In this document: piece after piece, positions 44,288 through 51,774 of the stretch
Layout: every line of letters begins with the position of its first letter
Numbering within the stretch: position 1 is the stretch's first letter
Source: JAAYCU01 sp964401335
Lineage (GTDB): Bacteria; Planctomycetota; Phycisphaerae; UBA1845; PWPN01
Assembly: GCA_964401335.1 (NCBI GenBank)
Contig: CAYNYK010000017.1
Coordinates: 1 to 58,754, forward strand
DNA length: 58,754 nt
Reading direction: 5' to 3'
The notes under the pieces: model-generated
Database searches by the model: none
Told to the model about the DNA's origin: nothing
Seen by the model: only the letters and a program-made list of their open reading frames with translations
Position numbers and translations under genes: made by a program

Positions 44288-45115
44288 ATGATCGGCAAGC
44301 AAAGGGTGTCCGCGTTTACGTTGATTGAAGTTCTGGTTGTTGTGGCCATCATCGCCCTGCTGATCACCATTTTGTTGCCGTCGTTAAATCAAAGTCGACA
44401 ACAGGCCCGTTCCGTAAACTGCAAGGCTCATGTCCGTCAACTGGGCTTCGGTATGATGTACTACCTGCACGACTTCCGGGTTTTCCCGGCTCATCAGTGG
44501 CGAATTCCGCACCCGGATTACCCCGACGACAAACGCGTCCGCTGGTACAACGCGATGGCCAGGTATCTCGCGGGTTTCAAGGTGCAAAGCTGCCCGGCCG
44601 TACCCGAGTGGGAAGTGGGGCGGAACAACTCTTACGGTTACAACTATAAGTATCTGGGTAGCGCACGGGATAATAACATCAGCCCGACTCATCCCTGGGA
44701 AAACTTTCCCGTCAAGACCGTGCGACGACCGGTGGAGACTATCGCTTTTGGCGATTGCGACGGCACCGGATGGCTCAAGCCTTATCAGCGCGGCGTGAAC
44801 GATAAAGAAATGCTTGGAAATCACGGTTACACCATGGATCCGACCTATATTCCCGAATACGCGTTACAGTCCTTCAGCGGCCCGGACCTCGAGCCTTATG
44901 CGTGGAAAAACTACCGCACGTACATTTCCGATCGGCACATGGGCAAATCCAATCTGTGTTTCGTCGACGGGCATGTGGACGCTATGACTCCCCAGCAGGT
45001 CTACCACGACAACCGTTACTGGAACGGCCTGGGCTGCGAGGATCCACAACGCGACCTGCATGTATCCTATCGCCATGATCCGTCGTCAACTCCGGAATTC
45101 AGATATAAGCTGTAA
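44288..45115 (+). CDS. Prepilin-like protein with H-X9-DG motif
   Basis: This 275-residue protein starts at ATG 44288 behind GGGGAGG. The N-terminus AFTLIEVLVVVAIIALLITI is a type IV prepilin signal with Glu at +5 (Ala rather than Gly before the cut). The C-terminal region has HMGKSNLCFVDG, the H-X9-DG motif of the large planctomycete/verrucomicrobial prepilin-like family. These proteins occur as many scattered paralogs beside carbohydrate-degradation genes, as here after the GH172-type gene. Whether they form filaments or anchor enzymes is unknown. Confidence 0.82.
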   Translation: MIGKQRVSAFTLIEVLVVVAIIALLITILLPSLNQSRQQARSVNCKAHVRQLGFGMMYYLHDFRVFPAHQWRIPHPDYPDDKRVRWYNAMARYLAGFKVQSCPAVPEWEVGRNNSYGYNYKYLGSARDNNISPTHPWENFPVKTVRRPVETIAFGDCDGTGWLKPYQRGVNDKEMLGNHGYTMDPTYIPEYALQSFSGPDLEPYAWKNYRTYISDRHMGKSNLCFVDGHVDAMTPQQVYHDNRYWNGLGCEDPQRDLHVSYRHDPSSTPEFRYKL

Positions 45116-45277
45116 CATCCGCATCATATTAGACGAATCCGGCCGATACCTTTCCCCAAAAACCTGTTTCTACCCCGGCGGATGACGACCCCTGTAAGAC
45201 AGGGCGCAATCGGCGGCGGTTTGTGATAGAATAGTTTTTGTTGATAGGAACTTTTGGCTCCCGCAACGGTGGCGCCC

Positions 45278-45778
45278 ATGCCTGAAACGACGCGGATTCA
45301 ATACGGCCGGCAGGACAACGTGCTGGTAATCAAGATGGAAGGGCCCTGTACCGCCATGCAGGCCGCCCGCGTGCAACGTTTGCTGCACGAATGTCTGTCC
45401 AAGGATACTTCGGATATTTATTTTGATCTGAGTCAGACCAGCTACATGGACAGCAGTTTCGCCGGAGAGCTTTTAGGCCTGGCCTTGCGGAACCGCGAGG
45501 CGGACGGTCCGCGCATTTGCCTGCAAAGTATGCCGCCGGCCGTTAACGATGCCCTGCAAAAGATGCACGTTCTCCACTTTTTTCAGCTTTGCGATGCGAC
45601 TCCCGTGGTTATCCAGGACTGGCAGGAGGTCGCTGCTTTACGCACGGAATTCGACGAGTTAGCCGATCTGGTCATCAACGCGCATGAAAAACTCATCGAA
45701 GTGGATCCGCGCAACGCCGACGCCTTCGGCCGTGTGGTCGAGGGTTTGCGCGACCATCGTACACCCCCATCCGAATGA
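45278..45778 (+). CDS. STAS-domain protein (anti-sigma antagonist-like)
   Basis: This protein of about 166 residues has a STAS domain of the SpoIIAA type: VLVIKMEGPCTAMQAARVQ, the phospho-site region DLSQTSYMDSSFAGELLGLAL and a C-terminal helix. A 50-residue tail (ADLVINAHEKLIEVDPRNAD) is added. It probably switches a partner-binding anti-sigma factor, but none is encoded nearby. The start is uncertain: ATG 45278 has a poor Shine-Dalgarno, while TTG 45254 has AGGAA 6 bases upstream. Confidence 0.72.
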   Translation: MPETTRIQYGRQDNVLVIKMEGPCTAMQAARVQRLLHECLSKDTSDIYFDLSQTSYMDSSFAGELLGLALRNREADGPRICLQSMPPAVNDALQKMHVLHFFQLCDATPVVIQDWQEVAALRTEFDELADLVINAHEKLIEVDPRNADAFGRVVEGLRDHRTPPSE

Positions 45779-45802
45779 TACGCCATTCCCATCGCGAGGT
45801 TT

Positions 45803-46927
45803 TTATTGAGGGGCAAACGGTCCCGTATCGCGCCGGCTTATGAGGAATTCGATTCCGGGCAAAGCTTCGGACAATCGGGCAGCCAGCGGCTTGAGCACCG
45901 GCCGTTCGCTTTCCCAATGCCCGCAGGCGATGGCCGTCTTGCCGTTACGCAGGATGGTCAGGGCATCATGATGACGGATTTCGCCGGTAACGATCACGTC
46001 GCAGTCGGCGGAATTTGGTTTTTCCAATGGCAGTCGGCCGGCGGCCCCGACACAGACGGCCGCTTTTTTCAGACGCGTTGCTTTCTCGCCCACCAGTGTG
46101 ATGATTTTTGATTGGGTGCCGCGTTGTAGTTGTCGGGCCAGCATGCCCAGAGTCATACCGCTCGGCAACCGTCCAACGCGGCCGATGCCTATCGTTGGGG
46201 GCGGTGTCAACGGGTAAATATCAAACGCCGGCTCTTCGTAAGGATGATGTGTGCGCAGCGCCCTGGTGACCGCCGCTAGGGTAGGTTCAGGTACCACCAT
46301 TTCCAACCGAATCTCGGGTACGGTTTCGAGCCGGCCGCGCCGGCCTACCCGAGGGGCGGTGCTTTCCGTTCCGAAAAACGTTCCCTCGCCACGCAGACGA
46401 TAGCTGCACTGCTCGTAATCGCCGATGCGGCCGGCGCCCGCCGCGAACATGGCCGCCGATAACTTTTCGAGTTGTTCCACCGGTACGAAGGTGACCATCT
46501 TGAACTGCCGCGGTCCGACGTGGACGTATTCAAACGGAGCGACATCAATCAGGCCGCACATTTGTGCCAGCACGTCATTGCTCCCGCCGGGCGCCGCGTC
46601 CAGTGCCGTGTGCGGCGAATAGACGGCCAGCCCGGCGGCGATGGCTTGGTGGACGATGGATTCGGTGCCCGGATGATCGACCCGGACGGTCTTGATCGGC
46701 TGAAATAATGGTGGATGATAGGCGATAATCCCCTGACATTTTTTGCTGACCGCCTCATTCAGTACGGCCGTCGTCAGATCGATCGTCAGCAATACGCGAC
46801 GGCAGGAGACCGCGGGCGAGCCGATCAGCAGCCCGACGTTGTCCCAGGACTGGGCCAGTGCCGACGGCGCCAATCGCTCCATCACGGCTACCACGTGACC
46901 TATGGTTGACCGAGTATCATTTTTCAT
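45803..46927 (-). CDS. Nif3-like dinuclear metal center protein
   Basis: This 374-residue protein has the Nif3/YqfO family pattern: SWDNVGLLIGSP, IIAYHPPLFQPIK near the N-terminus, and the C-terminal metal-ligand region CDVIVTGEIRHHDAL...GHWESE. An insertion of about 100 residues between the halves (FVPVEQLEKLSAAMFAAGAG) is the YqfO-type PII-like domain. The hexameric family is widespread and often annotated as GTP cyclohydrolase I type 2, but its true reaction is not settled. Confidence 0.87.
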   Translation of the reverse strand: MKNDTRSTIGHVVAVMERLAPSALAQSWDNVGLLIGSPAVSCRRVLLTIDLTTAVLNEAVSKKCQGIIAYHPPLFQPIKTVRVDHPGTESIVHQAIAAGLAVYSPHTALDAAPGGSNDVLAQMCGLIDVAPFEYVHVGPRQFKMVTFVPVEQLEKLSAAMFAAGAGRIGDYEQCSYRLRGEGTFFGTESTAPRVGRRGRLETVPEIRLEMVVPEPTLAAVTRALRTHHPYEEPAFDIYPLTPPPTIGIGRVGRLPSGMTLGMLARQLQRGTQSKIITLVGEKATRLKKAAVCVGAAGRLPLEKPNSADCDVIVTGEIRHHDALTILRNGKTAIACGHWESERPVLKPLAARLSEALPGIEFLISRRDTGPFAPQ

Positions 46928-46984
46928 GAATCAGCCTCTCCAAACTTGCTTCCGTCTCAAAGCAAAGTGAACCGACCGCCGCGC

Positions 46985-47024
46985 CTAACAGTCTAACAGC
47001 CTAACAGTCTAAATACCTAACATC
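46985..47024 (+). repeat. Five-copy 8-bp tandem repeat
   Basis: Five consecutive units of consensus CTAACAGT (variants CTAACAGC, CTAAATAC, CTAACATC) lie between nif3 and the HAD gene. The first three are nearly identical and the last two decayed. The tract may be slippage-prone. No function is evident. Confidence 0.7.
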
Positions 47025-47121
47025 CGCTCGCCGGATTTGAAAGCCTTACTGGATCGCGTGGGACCGTTACCTGCCGTATCAACGCTTGACCGGGCGGACC
47101 GGTTGGAATAAACCGGAGCTT

Positions 47122-47754
47122 ATGGATGGGCGGGAACAATGTGGTTGCCGGCCCCGGCCGGTGGTCGGGACGGTGATTTTTGATTTGGACGGGACGTTGA
47201 CCCGGCCGTACCTCAATTTCGACCGTATCCGCGAGGAAATCGGCTTGCCGAACACGCCACGGATACCGGTCCTGGAAGCGTTGGAGACCATGACTGCCGA
47301 GCAGCGCGCCCGGGCAAAGGCCATCCTGGACCGGCACGAAACCGAGGCGGCCTTGGCCAGCGAGCTCCACGATGGCGCGGCTGAGGTGCTGGCCGCTTTG
47401 CGCTGCCGAGCCATCCCGCTCGGTTTGTTGACACGAAACAGCCGGCGTTGTGCACAAATTGTGCTTGACCGGCACGGCCTGCAATTCGACTGCATTTTCG
47501 CCCGCGAGGATGGACCGATAAAACCATCGCCGGAGCCGGTTCTGGAGATTTGCCGACGGTTCGGCGTGGCCCCGGCGACCGCCTGGGTGGTGGGTGATTA
47601 CCTGTTCGACTTACAGGCCGGTCGCCGGGCCGGGGCGACCGCCGTACTCATGATCGGCGAGGCATCGCCGCCCCCATACGCCGACGAGGCCCACTATGTT
47701 GTCCGGCAGTTACATGAATTACTGACGATCATGGCGATCGAGCCGAGATGTTGA
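47122..47754 (+). CDS. HAD-superfamily hydrolase
   Basis: This 210-residue protein contains the nucleophile motif IFDLDGTLTRP, motif II (LLTRNS), a Lys in DGPIKPSPEP and motif IV (VVGDYLFDLQAG), with a helical cap between motifs I and II. It is a phosphoglycolate phosphatase-like HAD enzyme. The substrate is not determinable. ATG 47122 has GGAG close by; an in-frame TTG at 47086 is possible. A hairpin with a T-rich tail follows at 47834-47876. Confidence 0.8.
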   Translation: MDGREQCGCRPRPVVGTVIFDLDGTLTRPYLNFDRIREEIGLPNTPRIPVLEALETMTAEQRARAKAILDRHETEAALASELHDGAAEVLAALRCRAIPLGLLTRNSRRCAQIVLDRHGLQFDCIFAREDGPIKPSPEPVLEICRRFGVAPATAWVVGDYLFDLQAGRRAGATAVLMIGEASPPPYADEAHYVVRQLHELLTIMAIEPRC

Positions 47755-47833
47755 CGGACCTCGCAAGGCCCGCCTTTGCCAGGAATCGCCCTTTCGTTAA
47801 GATGATGGTTACCGACCGGGTGGCAGGGGCAGG

Positions 47834-47876
47834 CCCTTGTCGCGCCTCATCGGGACAAGGGTTTGCTTGTGCTTTT
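47834..47876 (+). terminator. Intrinsic terminator after the HAD gene
   Basis: CCCTTGTC (47834-47841) and GACAAGGG (47854-47861) form a perfect 8-bp stem with a 12-base loop, followed by a T-rich tail (TTTGCTTGTGCTTTT). It lies about 80 bases after the HAD stop. Confidence 0.55.
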
Positions 47877-47963
47877 CCGTCAGCGGAATGATGTATGGAT
47901 ATCTTTTGGCAAGTAGGTACGTGTCTGTGCCATCGTTATCGGATACACCCGGAAAGGATGATT

Positions 47964-49379
47964 ATGATGTGGAAATGTGTTTTGCCGCTGCTTGTGGCGT
48001 TGTTGTGCTCAGGTTTGTCGAACGCGGGGATAGCGCAAGCGCCGCCGACTACCGCACCGGCCGCCTCCGCCCCTGCCTCTCAGCCGAGCGAACCGGTCGA
48101 AAAACTCGCGGTCTCTTTTATCGAGGCGATGGCCGCGGGCGATTATGCCGGTGCTTTGCGGCATTTGCATCCCGAGTTAAAAAGCCAGTTGCCCCCGGAG
48201 GGGATCAAGAAAAAATGGGCCGAGCTTGTTCGACGCTACGGTCGCTTCCTCAAACTTGCCACACCCACGGTCAAGCCGTATCAGGAATACCTTATCGTCA
48301 CGGTTGGTTGCGAGTTTGAAAGAAGCTCAGCCGACTTTCAACTGGTTTTCGATAAAGCCAAACAGATTGTCGAATTGGCCCAAAACCCTGTTTATCGCGA
48401 ACCGGATTATGTGGCTCCACAAAGTTATCTGGAAACCGAAGTCCAGGTCGGCAGCGGACATTGGTTATTGGATGGCACGTTGACCTTGCCCATGGGCCCG
48501 AGTCCGTATCCGGCGGTTGTCCTGGTTCATGATCTCGGTGCATTTGATCGGGACAGTAGTCTCGGTCCGAACAAAATGTTCCGCGACTTGGCCTTGGGGT
48601 TGGCCTCGCGGGGTATCGCCGTCTTGCGTTACGAACAGCGCGACTATGGAGAGGAGCGGATTCAGAAGATCGCGGCCATTTCCCAGGTACTTACCGGAGT
48701 GGTTACCGCCGATTGGCTTATTCTCGAGGATGTTCAGGAGGCTTTGGCCCTGCTTCGGTCGGATGGACGTTTCGATCCGCAATCCATTTTTATATTGGGG
48801 CATGGACTGGGAGGGTTGATGGCCCCGCGGATAGCGACACGCGATCCGGCCGTGGCCGGTTTGATCATCGTCAACGGCATGGGGCGGCCGCCGCAGGATG
48901 TCCTGCTTGAACGCGTCAAGTATTATCTGGGGCTCGACGGACAAATCGACGAACAGGAACGCAAGCAAATCGAGGATTTGGAAAAGAAAGTCGCCCGCAC
49001 CAAGGATTCCGATTTGACCGCATCCGCCCCGGCTGAGGAAATGCCGCTCGGCCGCCAGCCGGAATTCTGGATGGATCTGCGGGATTATCGACCGGCCGAT
49101 CTGGCCGCCCATTTGAGCCAGCCCATGTTAATCCTGCATGGAGGTCGGGATTATCTGGTTCCCCGGCAGGATTTCGATATCTGGAAAAAACAATTGTCCG
49201 ACAAGAAAAACGTCACGTTCGAGTTTTATCCCACGCTCAATCATTTGATGATGGACGGGCAGGAACGTCCAGACGAGGATGAGTATCTACGCCCGGGCCA
49301 CGTGGATATCAAGGTCATCGAGGATGTTGTACGCTGGATCCAGCGACAGAGGCGCAGCGAAACCCGCCCGGCCCAATGA
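47964..49379 (+). CDS. Exported alpha/beta hydrolase-fold protein lacking the nucleophile Ser
   Basis: This 471-residue protein starts at 47964 (nearby ATGs at 47958 and 47967) and has a signal peptide. A DUF3887-like N-terminal domain follows a Pro/Ala linker (VEKLAVSFIEAMAAGDYAGA). The alpha/beta hydrolase domain has the oxyanion region VVLVHDLGAFDRD, Asp in HGGRDYLV and His in LNHLMM. The nucleophile elbow reads LGHGLGG, so the usual Ser is Gly (codon 48804-48806). It may be catalytically inactive or use other chemistry. The fold assignment is firm. Confidence 0.78.
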   Translation: MMWKCVLPLLVALLCSGLSNAGIAQAPPTTAPAASAPASQPSEPVEKLAVSFIEAMAAGDYAGALRHLHPELKSQLPPEGIKKKWAELVRRYGRFLKLATPTVKPYQEYLIVTVGCEFERSSADFQLVFDKAKQIVELAQNPVYREPDYVAPQSYLETEVQVGSGHWLLDGTLTLPMGPSPYPAVVLVHDLGAFDRDSSLGPNKMFRDLALGLASRGIAVLRYEQRDYGEERIQKIAAISQVLTGVVTADWLILEDVQEALALLRSDGRFDPQSIFILGHGLGGLMAPRIATRDPAVAGLIIVNGMGRPPQDVLLERVKYYLGLDGQIDEQERKQIEDLEKKVARTKDSDLTASAPAEEMPLGRQPEFWMDLRDYRPADLAAHLSQPMLILHGGRDYLVPRQDFDIWKKQLSDKKNVTFEFYPTLNHLMMDGQERPDEDEYLRPGHVDIKVIEDVVRWIQRQRRSETRPAQ

Positions 49380-49416
49380 TGAGCGGTTGACGGCTTTCTT
49401 GCGATGATGTTGGATT

Positions 49417-49842
49417 TCAGGCCATTTTTTTCAAGATACGGATGGCCTTATTCGCGTCGGTCGAGCGATCAAAGGCCAGGTGGACCACGCACTGTCGTCC
49501 GATGGCCGCCGCCGACAGTCCCCGCAGATTGATGCCCGCCTCGGCCAGAGTCCGGGTCAGCCTGGCTCCGAGGCCCGGCTGGTCAGCGCATTCCAGACGT
49601 AGCGAGTGCAGGGTTTTGGTCTTGACAAAGCCGGCTTTGCGCGCGGCCCTTATACCGGACGCACCCCCAATCGGCGTCACGAAAACCACGCCGGTGCCCG
49701 GCTTGCTTGCCTCGCGACGCGCGATGACGAAATGCAAGTCCACTTTGCCCTGGGCCAGCGTTTCCAGTTTTTCCGCCAGCCCTCCCGGTCGATCCACCAG
49801 GGAGGCCGCCCATACGTCTTCACGACTGATTTTCATTTTCAT
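49417..49842 (-). CDS. Tandem ACT-domain protein
   Basis: This 141-residue protein starts at ATG 49842. It has two ACT-like halves: VWAASLVDRPGGLAEKLETL and LRLECADQPGLGARLTRTLAEAGINLRGL. It resembles stand-alone ACT proteins that bind amino acids and act as regulators. No enzyme domain is attached. It is convergent with the hydrolase gene, 37 bases away. Confidence 0.72.
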   Translation of the reverse strand: MKMKISREDVWAASLVDRPGGLAEKLETLAQGKVDLHFVIARREASKPGTGVVFVTPIGGASGIRAARKAGFVKTKTLHSLRLECADQPGLGARLTRTLAEAGINLRGLSAAAIGRQCVVHLAFDRSTDANKAIRILKKMA

Positions 49843-50357
49843 GACAGGCCCTTTCCAAAAAGAATTGCCCCCGAACAATCATAGTCTGATAAGCGACCGG
49901 TATTATTGTCAAGAAAAAAGTGGGCGGACCTGGGAAGGCCTGTGACCTTAGACAAAGGCCGATTGTGTCGATTTTGATTGGAGCAACGGTCAAGAGCTTG
50001 GCATATAGGGCTAACCATACTGTGAGAGATTGTATGGCAGTTTATTATTTCTATTATAAAATGACAAAATATCCATTTTTCAGGCATGAAAATATCGTAT
50101 TTATTTGTTTTAGTTGTTTGTTATTTATGAACTTACGGTTTTTGTTCTTGAGGTTTTCGCATGTTCGACTCGGATATCGTGGTCGCGGGGGGATAGGTGT
50201 GTGTTCGTGAAGTTCAACGGGCTTCGGTAATACATCGAAACCGGTGAGAAGGGGGTTGCGGGTTGGAAAGGGGCTGCGCGCTCTCGGAATTACGCCATTG
50301 TAGTGAGAAATTATGCTTGAAAACTAGTAAAATGATAGACGTTGGCGGCCGAAGAGG

Positions 50358-50363
50358 TATAAT
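50358..50363 (+). promoter_or_regulatory. Perfect -10 box of a candidate small-RNA promoter
   Basis: TATAATG is a consensus -10. No strong -35 lies 17 bases upstream (a weak TAGACG at 16). The transcript would start near 50370 and meet a terminator-like hairpin 70-120 bases later. No reading frame follows. Confidence 0.35.
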
Positions 50364-50369
50364 GTAACG

Positions 50370-50489
50370 GTCCAGAGTTGCGCTATAAGCATCCATGACG
50401 AGCAAAGTGCTGGATCAATAGCTGGATCTTCCACTCGCTGCGGCACCCTTGACCGCGCCAATCTGTACGGGGTGCCGCACGCCTTTTTT
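50370..50489 (+). ncRNA. Candidate small RNA with intrinsic terminator
   Basis: About 120 bases lie between a consensus -10 and a terminator. The 3' end is TGCGGCACCC (50439-50448) pairing perfectly with GGGTGCCGCA (50470-50479), then a short spacer and six T residues. Upstream, ATCCA...TGGAT can pair and GGATC is repeated. It does not match the conserved cores of 6S, SRP, tmRNA or RNase P that I know. Confidence 0.35.
50439..50489 (+). terminator. Perfect 10-bp stem with T-run
   Basis: The stem is TGCGGCACCC/GGGTGCCGCA with a 21-base loop, followed by CGCC and TTTTTT (50484-50489). It is the clearest intrinsic-terminator-like hairpin in the window. It faces the plus strand, where no protein gene ends. 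Confidence 0.55.
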
Positions 50490-50608
50490 ACATAACCGCA
50501 TTTCTGTGAAATGTTCAAAACTCACAGGGCTGAACAGGCCCTGAGGACGAGATGAGGGTTAATTTATTCATCGCATGGTTAAGTGGTTAGATCAACACCG
50601 GACAACCA

Positions 50609-51595
50609 TTACGGGAAACCAATCCGCAGGTAGGGAACCCATTCGACATGGGTATCGCCGAAGATGGTATTGGTTCCGCCTCCGGCCGAGGTACGATGCG
50701 ACCCGTAATTATTGATGGTAGCCGAGTTGGCTACTGATGCGGCCACGAAATTGCCCTGTGCACAGAAAACCGCTGTTAACTCGGAAAGGGAAGCAGACCC
50801 TTTTGAATTAGCGTCTCTTTTGTTCCAGTTCCGATGCCGGTTTTTGGCGTTCTGCTTCACCATTTGAGTAAGTGTTGCGCCAGCCGTTGATATATCGTGG
50901 CCTATCTGATTGAAATTCAGGTTTGAGTATTTTGGTTTTTCACTCGGTATCGTGCCGCCGCCAGCCTTTTTCACGGTGAATAACGGCTTGGTGCGATCTA
51001 CATTATTCCACAACCAGGTTTGATAGCTTTCATGTCGGCCGGTCCATTCCCATAGGTCATATATCCCGCCATTGACAACCATTTGCTGCCCTGTGTTCAA
51101 CCACCCATCTCCGTCGTCACGAATGAAAGGACATGCATAGTGATCGGGCATGATCGACTCTTCAAATTTTTTTCGAATGGGTTCGGAGGATGGATTTGCA
51201 TTTTTGGGATGAGTTGCCCAGTCCCAATACAATTCCGGATCAAATCCGCGCTCGGCCATTTTTCTGGTTGCCTGGTGGCTGGTACGAAAGGCGACAGCAA
51301 GAGAGATTGTACGCATGGGGGCAGGATGCCCAGGGAAATTAGCGTCGCTAGGATTCGCTTTATTATCATCAACAGCCCCGCCTGTATAGTAGTTGAAAAT
51401 CACCGGTACGCGACCGTTGTATTCCATCTGATAAGTTGCAATAAGCGAACCGATCTGTTTGCAGTTGGCCATACAGACCGTAACGCGTGCCTGGTTACGG
51501 GCGTTTTGCAGGGAGGGCAATAAAATGGCGATCAACAGAGCCAGGATCGCCACAACCACCAGAACCTCGATCAGCGTGAATGCTCGCTTAGTCAT
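50609..51595 (-). CDS. Prepilin-like protein
   Basis: This 328-residue protein starts at ATG 51595, preceded by AGGAG. The N-terminus KRAFTLIEVLVVVAILALLI is a prepilin cleavage/methylation signal. The C-terminus has SHRTSAGGGTNTIFGDTHVEW, a variant of the H-X9-DG region with a longer gap. It belongs to the same family as the gene at 44288. It is a lone gene in AT-rich surroundings, and its partner is not obvious. Confidence 0.8.
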   Translation of the reverse strand: MTKRAFTLIEVLVVVAILALLIAILLPSLQNARNQARVTVCMANCKQIGSLIATYQMEYNGRVPVIFNYYTGGAVDDNKANPSDANFPGHPAPMRTISLAVAFRTSHQATRKMAERGFDPELYWDWATHPKNANPSSEPIRKKFEESIMPDHYACPFIRDDGDGWLNTGQQMVVNGGIYDLWEWTGRHESYQTWLWNNVDRTKPLFTVKKAGGGTIPSEKPKYSNLNFNQIGHDISTAGATLTQMVKQNAKNRHRNWNKRDANSKGSASLSELTAVFCAQGNFVAASVANSATINNYGSHRTSAGGGTNTIFGDTHVEWVPYLRIGFP

Positions 51596-51774
51596 CCTAT
51601 GTGCTCCTCGCGCTAGTTATCGGCGCCATGAGGAAACAGAAAAATGTTATGGTCTCCGCGATCGATATCAAAACATGCGCATGCAGGCTTCTGGCCTGCA
51701 GTATTTAATATCATTATATGTCGAAAATGCGGTATTGTACAGGGCTAGAGAGCAGGTAAATGCCCCAAAGGAGC

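Larger units (their letters stand above)
49880..50608. other. AT-rich intergenic region
   Basis: This stretch of about 730 bases has low GC at about 50030-50150, unlike its surroundings. A small open frame at 49920-50210 (plus) has no recognisable domain and I do not accept it. The right half contains a strong -10 box, a candidate RNA and two hairpins, listed separately. A second hairpin, CAGGGC/GCCCTG at 50525-50543, may terminate the minus-strand prepilin gene. Confidence 0.5.

Noticed and set aside
50525..50570. Hammerhead ribozyme core (CTGAGGA)
   Set aside because: CUGANGA is matched, but the required GAA segment and three-stem layout are missing; the hairpin is better explained as a terminator.
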